Assembly (NCBI GenBank): GCA_034770075.1
Contig: JAVJAP010000028.1
Span: 434,001-498,000 of the forward strand
Direction of reading: 5' to 3'
DNA: 64,000 nt
DNA from: Aralia elata
Taxonomy: Eukaryota > Streptophyta > Magnoliopsida > Apiales > Araliaceae
Shown: positions 48,180 through 60,679 of the stretch, in pieces
How positions within the stretch are numbered: position 1 is the first letter of the stretch
How the letters are laid out: every line of letters begins with the position of its first letter
Notes under the pieces: generated by a model
Database searches by the model: none
What the model was told of the DNA's origin: nothing
What the model saw: the letters and a program-made list of their open reading frames with translations, nothing else
Translations under genes and position numbers: made by a program

Positions 48180-48650
48180 TACACAAAAAGAATGTCAAAT
48201 TTTGATTTGGCAGCAATATAATTCGTTACCAAAGCATTGAACAAGTTTTAATATAGCAACAACTTTTTATACATTTAGCAACAAATTTTCGTTGCTAATG
48301 GCATTAAAAATATAATATTTGGCAACGAAAAATTAACCTAATAACAACGAAGAGGATATTGTTGCTAATGCAAAAATAAACGTAACATTTTTTATCGTTG
48401 TAAATTATATCAACTTTCATTGCACATATAAAGAAACAACAACATGTAATGTCGTTGCTAATCGGCGACTTTCGTTGCTATTGAAAAATAACCAGCAACA
48501 AACATTTTCGTTGCTGATTCAGCATAATGTCGTCAAATAATATAATCAACAACGAAAATCGTTGCTAAAAAGTTTACATTCCGCAACGAAAGCAAGCTTA
48601 GGCAACAATTTTCATAATTTACTGCAACGAAAAATGTCTTTGCAAAATGG
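48180..48650. repeat. CACTA-like subterminal repeat region, cut by the Tat element
   Basis: A dense array of gcaacgaaa, cgttgctaa and their complements in both orientations, like 40352-40982 but not colinear with it. It ends abruptly at gcaaaatgg, where the Tat LTR begins. The remainder should lie beyond the Tat element, outside the window. Confidence 0.55.
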
Positions 48651-50774
48651 TGTCTGTAGACACCCAAATTTTGCGTTCCCTGTACTAACCATGACAGGAG
48701 GGCAAAATCGTCAATTGAACCGGCTTGCGGGAGTGAAGGAGTGGGCCCAAGGGCGAGCGCCCGACACCACCGCAGGGATTGGCAATCAAAGCTGATGTGA
48801 CAATAAGGCCATCCGAGACAGACAACCCCGAATGAGGTGGCGCGTCTCCCGGGGATTCCCGGACTGCAGAGTACGAGCCCTTCAACGGAAATCAACGGTA
48901 CGGCACGGAAATCGAGACGAGGTGCGGAAAATGAGAAAATCAGCACAGTCAGCCGCAGATCAATCCGCGGCCAAGGACGGAACTCGAGACGGCACGGGAC
49001 TCGAGCGCACGGGACTCGAGCGCGGCTGGGGGGAGAACCAAGGGCCAGCCGCAGATCCATCTGCGGCCAGCCGCAGATTAATCTGCGGCTGCCCTTGGCA
49101 GTCCCTTATCAGGCCATTTTGCATACAGAAGAGAAAAAGAAGAAAAAAAGCAGCAGCAGCTCGGAAATAGGGAGAAAACAGCAACAAAATAAGGGCAATT
49201 AGGAGAGAAAAAGAGTGAAAAGAGTGAGGAATTGTACCAATTTTGGGAGATTATATCTCATATTTTCTACTTTACTCAATACACAAATTCCTACATATTG
49301 TGGGGATCATTTTGCAAGGTGAAAATCTTTTGTTTTTGACATTTGCTCGTACCATTTTGATAGACTCTTATTATCCGAATCCTCTTAAATGTATCCTTTT
49401 TTTGCGTTGTATTGTGAAATCATGGATTAGGGATTATTAGTGAGGGTTCCATCGGAACAAAATTCTTCCTAATAACCCGAGGATATCCAATTGGTGAAAT
49501 TTCTAGCTTATTTATGGTGATTTATTGGATGTAATTTATGTAGATTATCATTTTCGGATATCATGGTGTATTAGGCAAATCCGTGTTGTTTAGTTTCGTA
49601 GTATTCATTTTGCGGGTATGTAGTAATCTTGGGTGTGAGCCTAGGAATGCGACCCCGTGGTCCAAATCCGATGATGGACGTTTTGACATATGTAATAGAT
49701 GCAAGGTACTCGTTTTGTTGTAACATGTAATCGTTTGGGCCTTAAAACGACGCTAGAGCGAGAATCGGGTTTAAGGCCCCGTAATAGTGGAAATATGTGA
49801 TTGTTGGCGTTAGGGGATATTTTGATGGCTTACATGCCCATGAATAGCCCCCTACGCGTTTGATATTTAGTTCGATTTGCATCATCCAACAAAATGATTT
49901 CAAAGCCCAAAACAATCAAGATTTTGCTAAAAGTAATCAAAGTAGGATATTAGCATCACGAGGCTAAAAATTGGAAGTGCTAATGAAAGTCGATTCCTAT
50001 TTTACGAGAAGGCCAAAAGGAAGTTGGTTCCAAATGTCACAAAAAATGGTTTTATAAAGAGAAATGAACGTTTTACTAAACCTTGATACATAGGGCGAAA
50101 GAGATTCTAGAAATTGCCTATCATTTATGAAAGCAACGTATAAATCTCAATTCCTATTTTGGCTAAAGTTTAACAAACTCATGTTTTACCAAAACAAACA
50201 CTTAATAAAAATCTCATAGCTTTTGTCAATTTAAAATCAAATCTTTCTCAATAAGAAAATAGGGCTTTCTCGTAAATACCGAAAGGACATTTTTAAGCAC
50301 TCTCAAAAATTAAAGCACGATTTTCCCTAAGAAATCCAAATGATTCTTTCATACAAACTCACCACAACATTCATTTAGGCACACACACACACGCGCATGC
50401 ATATACGTTTCATGAATTAAAAGATAGGAAAAGCATCAAGATTGCGGTAACCGTATTTCACGGAAGTCGGGGGGTGCCTAACACCTTCCCCTCGCTTAAG
50501 CAAGCCCCCGAACTCTATGAATCTCGATTCGCAGACCATTTAATTCGGAGTCACACATGAGCCAGCGATTTATAAAAAACGAAAACTCGGATGAGTTGGT
50601 ACATCCATTTCAAATATACCAACTGGCGACTCTGGTTAATTGGCTCATCATAAAAAACGATCTTTCAAAACCCCGTCGACATTAAGTGCCGACCTTTTCC
50701 CCAAAATCACCAAAACCAAAAGGCAAAAAATAGGAAAAGGGAACGCGAGACGAGAAAAAAACCCGGCGTCGACA
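48651..50774 (+). repeat. 5' LTR of the Tat element
   Basis: 2124 bp from tgtctgtagacacc to ggcgtcgaca, directly after CACTA-like sequence. It carries two good copies of a 22-bp palindromic repeat (49049-49088) and a weaker one near 48954. Close to its 3' end (50622-50633) it has ctggcgactctg, identical to the start of the primer site that follows. ORFs inside are not convincing. Confidence 0.8.
49049..49088. repeat. 22-bp palindromic repeat in the Tat LTR
   Basis: ccgcagatccatctgcgg at 49049 and ccgcagattaatctgcgg at 49071, spaced 22 bp. The same unit recurs three times at 63287-63352. Confidence 0.85.
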
Positions 50775-50776
50775 GC

Positions 50777-50794
50777 TGGCGACTCTGCTGGGGA
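50777..50794 (+). other. Primer binding site of the Tat element
   Basis: tggcgactctgctgggga, two bases after the LTR end. It matches the Arg-tRNA type site used by Ogre/Tat elements rather than the Met-tRNA type of elements A and B. Confidence 0.8.
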
Positions 50795-51568
50795 CATTAG
50801 AGGGCTTAAGCCGCGTTTAAATCTTGATGCTATCCTATCCTATTAAATTCATAAAAATGTGTGTGCATGCGATATTTTGATTTTTTTGTTTTCTTTTGTT
50901 GTGTGATTGTGTGTTTTGTCCAAATAGATGAATGATTGAATGGAATTGCTTTACTTTTAAGTAATCATTTGCATACGGTGAGGACGATGAATGTGAATGT
51001 ATGTTGAGAGAGTACCTCCTCCTGAGGCGAACCTGTCGGTTGCTTATTACTGGACTCGAAGGGGCTGCTCCCCGGAGATGGCTCAGGAAACGCACCACCC
51101 AAATCCGCTCCAATCGAAAGGGCTCAAACGAGTAGATTGCGAAGATTTGGGGACCTTCATGCCGAAAAGCCCGTGAGAGTAACCCTAGGATAGGTCAGCC
51201 TCAGATTAACCCAACGCAGGAAAAGTCTCTTCATGCCTTTTTACGTTTATACGTCTAAATGTCATGATCCCATTCAATATCCATATATGCCTCTCCTATG
51301 ACAAAAGAGATTACTAACCTCTATGAATTGCAGGGAATAGTTGAGAAAGCATAATAAGGCATGTTTAGCGTTGGTTATTGCATTAAAGGACTACTAACTT
51401 TCTGTTTTACAGGGAAAGATTAAAAAAAACCCAAAGCACAAAAAGTTACAGCTTTTGCATGCATCCATATCCTTTCATTTCCCCGGACTAAACTTCGAAC
51501 CGTTGTTTTGTAGGATTGCTCCTCAAACCCGTTCGCAGTCTAAGAAAGCCCAAAATTCTACATCTGAA
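50795..51568 (+). other. 5' leader of the Tat element
   Basis: Non-coding leader between primer site and the gag ATG. Three acceptor-like sites follow each other (gaattgcag at ~51333, ttttacag at ~51414, ttttgtag at ~51514), so leader splicing is possible. No ORF of note. Confidence 0.5.
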
Positions 51569-54500
51569 ATGGCTGATATTCCTAATCATGGTTCCATATC
51601 TCGGGAAGTATTTGATGACTTCAAAAAACAGATGATGGAAATGGCCACGATGCTAAAAGAGCAGTTCCTACTCAGACAGGATCCGCCAAACCAAGGACCA
51701 CATAATTTTCCACCACCAGGGGGTGACCAGAATCCTCCTAAAAATATTGCAAACCTGTGTAAGGATGACCAACCCCAACTCAAGGACGAGCCAGTCATTC
51801 CAAGGGCCGTTCCCATACCTAACAAGACAGTGATTACTATCCCAGAGAAAGGGGACACTGATGACCTTCGGAAAAAAATGAGACACATGGAGGAGACCAT
51901 CCAATCTCTACGAGGCATAGGCTCCCTGGGTAGGGTTAATTACTCGGATCTGTGTGTTTTCCCCGGAACCAGATATCCAGAAAAGTTCAAAGTCCCCGAG
52001 TTTGAAAAATACAATGGAAAGGGAGACCCCTACACGCACTTGAAAATATACATTGGAGAACTCGGGTCTTATGCCGAGGACGAGGGGTTGAGGATGCAGC
52101 TATTCCAGAAAAGCTTAACAGGGGAGGCGAGGATCTGGTATGCCCGCCTTGACAACGCCCGAATCCACAACTGGGAGGAATTGGCCCATACTTTCTTAAC
52201 CCAATACAGCTTTTAGGCCCAGATGGCCCCTGACAGGTACCAAATGACAAAAGTTAAGAAGCAGCCTAGGGAGTCCTTCAGGGAATATGCACAACGATGG
52301 AGGGGCATGGCCGCGCAAGTGAACCCCCCGATGAGCGAATCGGAGATGGTGATGACTTTTGTAGACATTCAAGAGGCACCGCATTATGAACGAGTCATAT
52401 CGGGGATTGGTAGGCCTTTCGCCGAAATGTTAAAACACGGAGAAATGGTGGACATGGGTTTGAAATCCGGCAAAATTCGGGATCTCACGGCTTTGGAAAG
52501 GCTGCAGAGCAGATCCAAAGCGGTAATTATGGGAGCACTTCCCGAAGGGTGCAAAAGAAAAAAGAGGAGGACGTTTCCCTCATCCTTCAGGGCTCGTCCA
52601 AAAAGGCAGAAAGCCATCTTCCGGTACAGGTGCAGAGGGTAGGGCCATCCCGGCAGCCCAACTTCACAGATCAAAGAGCAGAGGGACGAAGGAGGTATGA
52701 GGCCTCGCAAAATCGAGTATTCACCCCGCTCGGGGAGCCGCTTGAACGAGTATTAGCGGTATTAGTAGCCCAAAAGAAAATTGTTGGTCTGGCACCACCG
52801 AGTGACCCAAAGGGTAGAAGGTTTGACCCGAGCAAGCGATGTGCATACCACTCTAGCTCCCCTGGCCATGATACACAAGACTGTTGGACGCTGAAGCATC
52901 GAATCCAAAACCTGATTGACAGTGGGGAAATTGTGGTGGAACAGCCAGACTCCCCGAATGTTAAAGCAAATCCCCTGCCAAGACATGATGGAGGGGGGGT
53001 CAATATGACGGATGACAGTGAAGCTGGTGGGCCGCCGAGGTTAAACTATGTGCAGGAAATTGAGGGGATGATCAACGTGATACATGAGCATGGGAGTGCA
53101 CGGGGAGTGCCCACCAGATTGATGGGGGTGAATCCGAATAGCACTGAGGGACCTGTCAAGTTGACAGCCCCGAGGCCCCTCATCCTTGCCGCAAGGACGC
53201 AAATCCCTATCAGTAGTCTAAAGACGGTACCCTGGAATTATGGGGGAACGCCAGAGGAAGCGGCCAGTTGTGCTTCTGTGACGACAAAGGGGAACCCTTT
53301 ATATCTTCCCGGGCGAGTCCTTGAAAGCCAAAAGAAAAAAAATGAAGAGATTTCCGAGGACCGGGCCATAGAATTCTTGAGAAGGATGGATCATCCGGAA
53401 ACGAGGGGGATTCAGATTTTAAATGAGGAGTCAACCTTAACATCAGTCATGGACCTGGTGTTGTCATCCAATAAGCATTGCAAAACTTTGATGAAGGTTC
53501 TGGAGGAGGCATACGTGCCCAAGGAAATTAGTGAGGAAGGTTTCGGCCAGCTGGTGGGCCATTTGATGGAGAGCGACGTGATATCCTTTGCAGATGAGGA
53601 CATACCCAAGGAAGGAAGGGGACACCGGAAACCGCTACATATTGCGGTAATCTCCTCGGGGTATATCATGAATGGGGTATTGATTGATGGGGGATCGGCA
53701 TTGAATATTTGTCCCCTCAGCACATTGCAGAAGATGAACATTAATCCCAAGCGCCTACGGGCCAGTCACGTGGTGGTGCGAGCTTTCGATGGTTCCCGAA
53801 GGGATACAATTGGGGAAATAGAATTACCAGTGGAAATAGGTCCCTGTACTTTTGATATATCTTTCCAGGTCCTAGACATCACCGCCAGTTATAACCTGCT
53901 ACTGGGGAGGCCGTGGATACACATGGCCGGGGCAGTGCCTTCTACGCTCCACCAACAAATCAAGCTAATCATCAATGGGAGTCTGGTAACAATCTCGGCC
54001 GAATGTGATGACCATTCTCCTCCCAAGGGTGGCCTACCAGTGATCAATGTGGATGAGTCGGCGGCACCAGCCAGTTTTTAGGCACTAGAGATTAGCACTC
54101 CCCAATACAGATGCTTGGGGGCTCCAGCCGTGAAACCAAGGGTCTCTCCAGAACTTACTTTTGTTGCAAAGGAAATGATAAGGATGAAGTTCCAGCCTGG
54201 ACAAGGGTTAGGAAGAAGTAGTCAAGGAATCACCAAGCCCATTCAACTGCCCCATCAGGTAGGCAAGGCAGGTTTGGGATATCATGGAGGTATAACATGG
54301 AGAAGCCGTCAGGGCATGGCCCCGATTCGATTGATTGGTAGCCCGGTGACCCCGGTCAACAATAAGCAGGGGACCAGCGAGCCTGTGACTAGAGCAGGGG
54401 GTGAAGATTTGGCCCCCACAAATGATGAATTAGCCAAAAGGGAAAGTTTCCTACAGGAGATCGCGGAAGAGTTCGAAACCCAATGCTATATCCCCGGACA

Positions 54501-54738
54501 ATTAATAAGCAATGAAGAGGGGACGAATGTTGCCACACCAGGAGCCCAACAAAGTGTGCCTATCATCGATTGGGCAGGGTTGATTATTCCTAAGGGGGGT
54601 ATGAAGGGAGATTCGGGCGATGTGGCCGTGGTCATCGGGGAAGTGTCCGGTATAAAGCCACCTCTCATCAAGCACATATCGTCTGACCTGACCATCGACA
54701 ATTGGACCGTGAGGCCAATAATATCCAAACAAGGGTAA
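51569..54738 (+). pseudogene. gag-protease region of the Tat element
   Basis: The first in-frame ATG is 51569 (MADIPNHGSI). Gag has a coiled coil, the capsid block FKVPEFEKYNGKGDPYTHLK, then GEARIWYARL and MAPDRYQM. A TAG follows QYSF at 52214. A frameshift in an A-rich run near 52555 moves the frame. A His/Cys motif CAYHSSSPGHDTQDCWTLK (residues of a knuckle-like segment) lies near 52840. The protease has VLIDGGSALNICP and LLLGRPWIH (53680-53930). A second TAG follows PASF (54079). The section ends at a TAA at 54736 that lies inside the putative intron. It would make capsid and protease; broken here. Confidence 0.85.
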
Positions 54739-54902
54739 AACCCGACATCAGGGTGGTAGACCCCAGAGGATGGGGGAATGAAGAAGTTCTATTTTTGTTG
54801 TTGTTTTATTTCTGCATAATTATGTCGTTCCTTCGTGTTATTTGAAAATGCGATCGTCGTGGAAAATGATTTATATATGACAAATATTTTGTTTCATGTC
54901 AG
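54735..54902 (+). other. Putative intron between protease and RT of the Tat element
   Basis: Donor aagg|gtaaaa at 54735 and acceptor tttcatgtcag ending 54902 bound 168 bp with several stops. Splicing joins CAA GG and G TGT and keeps the frame into CTKLSNP. An intron at this place is known from Ogre-type elements. Confidence 0.6.
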
Positions 54903-57900
54903 GTGTACCAAATTGAGTAATCCTTGCCTAACAAACGATCTTTCAAATTTGAATGATGATTATGATTTTGACATTGAGCTGGATTTCGATTTGATGGGCA
55001 TTGAGCAAGACGAGACAGATTACGACGATGCGCCTGACGAGATCAAAGGATGGGTCGAGGATAAACCCAAACCCAATTTGGACCAAACCATCACCATTGA
55101 TATTGGAACCCCAGACAAGCCAAAAGAACTCAAGATAGGGATAGACCTCACCCCCAACCAAAACGCAGAAATGACTGAGTTGCTGAGCCAATATGAGGAT
55201 GTCTTTGCCTGGTCGCACGAGGATATGATCGGATTGTCCACCGACATCGTGGTCCACCGGTTGCCCATCAAGGAGGGTTTCAGGCCCGTCAAGCAGAAGC
55301 TAAGGAAGTTGAAACCTGAGTGGAGCTTAAAAGTGAAAGAGGAGATCATTAAATAATTCAGGGCCGGAATCATTATGGTGTCCACTTACCCGGAATGGCT
55401 ATCCAATGTAGTCCCAGTGGCTAAACCTGGAGGAAAGGTGAGGGTATGCGTGGACTACAGAGATCTAAACAAGGCCAGTCTCAAGGACAACTTCCCGGTG
55501 CCTTTCATACACATCCTGGTGGATAACACAGCCCAGTACGAAATGTACTCTTTTGTGGATTGCTTCGCAGGATATCATCAGATAATGGTGGCGGAGGAAG
55601 ATCGGGAAAAGACCGCATTCATCACCCCTTGGGGCACTTTCTGCTATAGACGATTGGCTTTTGGTCTCACAAACGCAGGGGCTACCTATCAGAGAGCTAT
55701 GATGGCCCTGTTCCATGATATGATGCATAAGGAGATAGAGGTCTACGTGGATGACATTATTGTGAAATCAAGGGTAGAATCTGGACCATATAGCCCATCT
55801 TAAAAAGCTATTTGATCGACTCAGGAAGTATAACCTGAAACTCAATCCAGCCAAGTTGTGCTTTCGGAGTTACAATCGGGTAAGCTCTTGGGATTTCCTG
55901 GTTAGTGATCGGGGCATTGAGTTGGATCCAGCAAAGATTAAAGCCATTGTGGATATGCCGGCACCTCACACAGAGAAGGAGATAAGAGGATTCCTGGGAA
56001 GAATAAACTTCATCAGCCGTTTCATATCCCACTTGACAACTACGTGCGAGCCAATTTTCAAGTTGTTGAGGAAGGGTGCTTCCCAAGAATGGAATGAGCA
56101 ATGTTAGAGGGCCTTTCAGACCATTAAAAAGCAGCTGACTGAGGCACCGGTGCTGGTACCCCCAAAGGATGGGATCCCCCTGTTTATGTACATATCGGTC
56201 AATGCCATTGCGATGGGATGCATGCTGGGACAAAAGAATGAGGCAGGTAAAGAGCAGGCCATCTATTACCTCAGCAAAAGATTTAGCCAATGTGAACAGA
56301 ATTACACTCCCATCGAAAAGACCTGTTGTGCTCTGGCCTGGGCTGCAGGGAGATTACAGCATTACCTCCATGGGCATACTACGTACCTGATATCGAGAAT
56401 GGATCCCCTGAAATATATTTTTAAAAGGCCCATGTTGAATTGTCGACTATCAAGATGGCAGTTAATCTTACAGCAGTTCGACATGGTATACGTAACTCAG
56501 AAAGCCATGAAGGGGCAAGGAATTGCAGATCAGTTGGCCGAGACGCCGTCGGGAGGGGTGGAACCGTTAGAAACTCCTCTACCGGGCGAAGATATATTTT
56601 GGGTGTCAGATACGAAATGCAATGATGAGGGACAATTCTGGAAGCTGTATTTTGATGGTGCCATGAATGCTGAAGGGGCAGAAGCCGGAGCAGTCCTGGT
56701 CTCTATCACCGGAGAACAATACCCCGTGGCCGCTAAACTGCATTTCAGAAATTCGAACAACACCGCTGAATACGAGAGATGTATCTTGGGACTCCGCTTG
56801 GCCCGCGACATGGGAGTGAGGAGGCTAGCAGTGTTCGGGGATTCAGAATTGGTAATCAGACAGGCAATCGGGGTGTACAACACTAAAGAGCTTCGGTTAC
56901 TCCCATACCATCGTTGTGTTACCCAGCTGATGCAAGAGTTCGAAGATATCACTTTTCGACATATCCCCCGGGGTCGGAATGATTTTGCAGATGCATTGGC
57001 AACCCTGGCCTCCTTAATCCACATAATCAAAAGAAAAGACATTCCGCAGGTTGAGATAGCCGTACAGAATGCCCCGGCATATGAGGAACATGTGGCAGTG
57101 TTATCAGACGAGGTGGGGTTGACAAGGCAGCCCTGGTATCATAATATCAGGGAATATCTGAGAGATAGATCCATTCCCGACCAGGCGAGTCGAACTGAAA
57201 GGATGAGAATTCAAAAAATGGCGATGAAGTTCTACTTGAGTGGGGATTCACTCTACAAGAGGGATGCCGGTTTGGAACTGTTGCAGTGCGTGGATGAGAC
57301 GCAGGCCCAAAGGATTATGAACGAAATACATGGTGGAGTGTGTGGGCCACACATGAGTGGACCGATGCTGGCCAAAAAGATTTTGAGAACAGGGCATTAT
57401 TGGTTGACCTTAAAAGCTGACTGCGATGATCATGTCAGACGGTGTTACTAATGTCAGGCGCACGGTAATGTGATCCATACGCCCCCCAATGAACTGCACT
57501 GTATGACCTCCCCGTGGCCATTCTCAATGTGGGGAATGGACGTGATCGGACCGATAGAGCCCAAAGCAAGCAACGGGCACCGATTCATCTTCGTCATGAT
57601 CGATTATTTCACCAAATGGGTAGAAGCAGCCTCTTTCCCCAAAGTCACTCAGGAGGTTATCGTTGGGTTCATCCGGAATAATGTCATTTGTCGATATGGG
57701 CAACCTGAGGTTTTGGTCTCCGATAATGCTAAGAATTTGAACAACGCCCTCATGAAGGGATTGTGCGACCAGTTTAAGATCAAACACCTCAACTCTGTCA
57801 TTTACCGTCCCAAAATGAATGGGGCAGTGGAGGCTGCCAATAAGAACATCAAGAAGATCATGGCAAAAATGTCTGCTAATCATCGGGGATGGCCAGATCT

Positions 57901-58381
57901 GCTACCCCTCACCCTGCTGGCATATCGAACATCAACACGTACTTCTACAGGGGCAACCCCTTACGCTTTGGTGTATGGAATGGAGGCCGTCCTGCCAATT
58001 GAGGTTGAGATGGCATCCCTCAGAATAATGATCGATGCTCAGATAAGCGAGGAGGATTGGATGCAAGATCGATACGACCAGTTGGCCCTCATTGATGAAA
58101 GGAGGGTGGCTGCTGTTTGGCACGGTCAGTTATATCAACAAAGGATCTCTCGGTCATATGACAAAAGGATAAGACCTCGGAAATTCAAGAAGAATGACCT
58201 GGTGCTAAAGAGAGTCATGCCTTGCCAAGACAAAGCCAAGGGGAAGTTTGCCCCAAATTGGGAGGGACCTTTTGTGATTAAGAGGGTGCTATCCGGAGGA
58301 GCCCTCATATTGCAAGAAATGGATGGTGAGACATTTCCACAACCCCTAAATTCTGACTCAGTGAAGCGATTCTACGCGTAA
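54903..58381 (+). pseudogene. pol of the Tat element: RT, RNase H, archaeal-type RNase H, integrase
   Basis: RT (55160-55900) has VCVDYRDLNKA, FVDCFAGYHQI, FGLTNAGATYQ and an intact YVDDII. The first RNase H follows (~56150-56470; EQAIYYLSKRF). The second, archaeal-type RNase H (56640-57010) shows LYFDGA, NNTAEYE, FGDSELV and NDFADALATLAS. Integrase (57500-57870) has MDVIGPI, a changed SDNAKNLN where SDNGTQF is usual, and NGAVEAANKNI. Breaks: TAA at 55354, a one-base insertion near 55787, TAG at 56105, TAA at 57449. RT and integrase drive copying and insertion of the element; this copy is inactive unless helped in trans. Confidence 0.85.
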
Positions 58382-58897
58382 ATCATCAATTCCCTTTTTC
58401 CTTTGAGGAGCGAACTACGTAGGACCTGATCTCCCAACTTGTGGGGGTACGTAGGCAGCCATCATGGCACGGTCCGATCCATAAAAAATAATCCTTTCCC
58501 TAAAACAAAGAAAAAACCAATCCCCAACAGCCAGATAAGCCGTCCTAAACCCTCAAAACTTTCCCGAAACCAGCCGACCAATCAGTTCCATACCAAATTG
58601 ACATAACCCTGATCAAACCAAACAGTTAGCCAAAGTCTGAAACTCAATCCAATGAAATCGACAGGGGTACGGCAATATCTGTCAAATCTCCATCAAGACT
58701 TGAGAAGAGAAAGAAAGCGAAATGTCAAAATCATGATCAATCGGATAAAATGATGATCCAATGAAGGGCAACGATACAACAAAGAGGGAAAATGACTAAA
58801 TTTAAATACCTGTTTACATATATAAGTCTTTTTGTTACAAGATTTCCTTTTCAATAACCGATGAAATTAACATAGTCTATGCAGGAAATCAAACAAT
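58382..58897. other. Spacer between pol and the antisense genes
   Basis: No ORF. It contains ctacgtagg (~58415) and gtacgtaggcagcc (~58447), a tail motif I associate with Tat-type elements directly downstream of integrase. Transcripts of pol and of the antisense genes would converge here. Confidence 0.5.
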
Positions 58898-60463
58898 CTA
58901 CAAATCTGCAACTAACTGAAGCAGGATGGATAAGGTGGTGGATAGATCTGAGGCATCAGCATCCCCTGAAATCTGCTGTCCCATCATGCCGATGCGGTCC
59001 AACAAGGCAGCGGCCCGGCTGACAGTCCCAGAGTGTGCATCTATGACTGTCCTAGCCTGAAGAGCAATGGCATCTCTATCAGCTATGGCAGCATCTCTGC
59101 CTAGAATAGCAGCATCCCTCTCAGCAATGGCGGCATCCCTCTCAGATTCAATAGTCATCAAAGACAGACGGACCCGGCTATGTTCAGTGTCCTGACTAGG
59201 GAAAGAGTCGGCTGAGATCGAGTGATATATGGTATCGTCTGGGAAAGTCACTCCAGAGTCATCGAAAGTCCCAATCTGACTCACACCAACCGCATCCGAA
59301 TCTCCGCGCAGCCATTGCACATAAGCGAATGTCTGGAGGGGGCAACTATCATTATACTCGGCCAGGATCCTACGAGGCCAAAGATCATATACCCGCAGTA
59401 GATCTCTCTCTGTCTGGGATGATATAGGGAATCGGTAGTCGGCCGCGCCCGTGAAGAGGTGGAAATCCTGTGTCTGATCAAACTGCCCCATCACCGCCAT
59501 GGGATGATAAGTCGTCACACCCCTCAAGCCAGCAATGGGAATGAAGTCCAGGTCGGGCACATGAGTCAAGAAGCTCATAAAGGAGCAATAACCCGAATAA
59601 ACCAGGAGATGAAAGGGATCCTTGATGACCGACAGAAATGCTGTCCAGGAGGCCGCATCAGTACAGCTCACAGGACGAAATGAAAACTGCGTGGTTATGT
59701 CATGACTGAAGCAAAACCCTTGGCGACGGAGGTGGCCGATGGGACTAAGATGACTCATGAACCACACATACAACAAAGTCGAGCTCCCTCGGAATACTCG
59801 GCCTCGGAAGGACTGACAGTATGAGGCTGACATATAAGTATCCGCCAGTATCATGGGAAGAATGGTGTGATCCTCCTGAAGGGCCCTAACGGCCGCGACC
59901 ACCCGCATGTCCAAATGATCGGGTCCCGCTGGCAAGTATAGAACTGAGAGGATACAGGCCATCAAAACGTCTAGCCTCAAAACGCCCCAGCGCTCCTCCG
60001 ATACAGAAAAATCCCCAGAGAAGTGGCGAAAACTGTTAGGTGAGCCGAATCGGTCAATCAAAAAGTGAAGAGGAACCAGGTGATCTGATGTGATCGCCGA
60101 TAGCAGAACCGCCCTCCGCAACCCAGTAAAGGTCAAGAACTAACGGCGCATGGGACCAGATGTGATCCTGGCACAAGGTCTATCCAAAGGCAAACCGGTG
60201 AAGCGACCATACTCCTCGAGGGTGGGGGTCAGCTCTACTGTCCCTAGCCTGAACACTTGACGAGCAGGGACCCAATATCTCAAAATACCATCCACAAAGC
60301 CCGCTGGCACCTGGAAGGTTAATAAGGACCGAGAATGGCCCAAAAGACCATCTGCGATGACCCTGTCGGCCGGCGATAAACTGTCCAACCAACGGAGGAG
60401 ACTGCCAACCAACCCTGTAGGAGGAATGGAATCCAAGCATACCACGACATCTGAGGACGTCAT
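58898..60463 (-). pseudogene. Antisense plant mobile domain protein 1 (one in-frame stop)
   Basis: 522 codons in one frame from MTSSDVVVCL, interrupted only by a TAG at 60140-60142 after GPMRR. The N-terminal half has the PMD pattern FRLGTVELTPTLEEYGRFTG. Next come HTILPMILADTYMSASYC and STLLYVWFMSHL, typical of the aminotransferase-like plant mobile domain. The C-terminus has a 7-residue repeat (RDAAIAE, RDAAILG, RDAAIAD, RDAIALQ) predicting a coiled coil. PMD proteins occur as host MAIN-like proteins and in several plant transposons; molecular activity is unclear. It lies on the strand opposite to gag-pol, 216 bp downstream of PMD gene 2 in its own direction. The single stop could be a recent mutation. 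Confidence 0.75.
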
Positions 60464-60679
60464 CTGTGAAAAAATAGTATCAAAAAGACTGTACAGGGGT
60501 CATTTTCTATCCATGAATAAAGAGCATGCATCGTACAGACAATAATAAAGCAAATGAATTTCATAAAGATAAAAGATAAAGAACTGTGCATAGATAAATA
60601 AATGAGTTCAGTACATAGTGCATGAAATGAAAAATAAATCTAAACAGGTACAGGTACAAAAGCCCTATCCTATCCTGAT
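60464..60679 (-). other. Spacer between the two antisense PMD genes
   Basis: 216 bp, AT-rich relative to the genes. It would hold the 3' end of PMD 2 and the upstream region of PMD 1. No clear terminator or TATA box can be called. Confidence 0.4.

Noticed and set aside
43563..48650. One large CACTA element from cactacaagaaa (43563) to the motif array before 48650
   Set aside because: The motifs near the two ends differ and no transposase lies between; the right terminus is not in view.
48533..49202. Several overlapping ORFs at the start of the Tat LTR on both strands
   Set aside because: They arise from GC-rich LTR sequence and palindromic repeats, have no domain pattern and straddle the LTR boundary.
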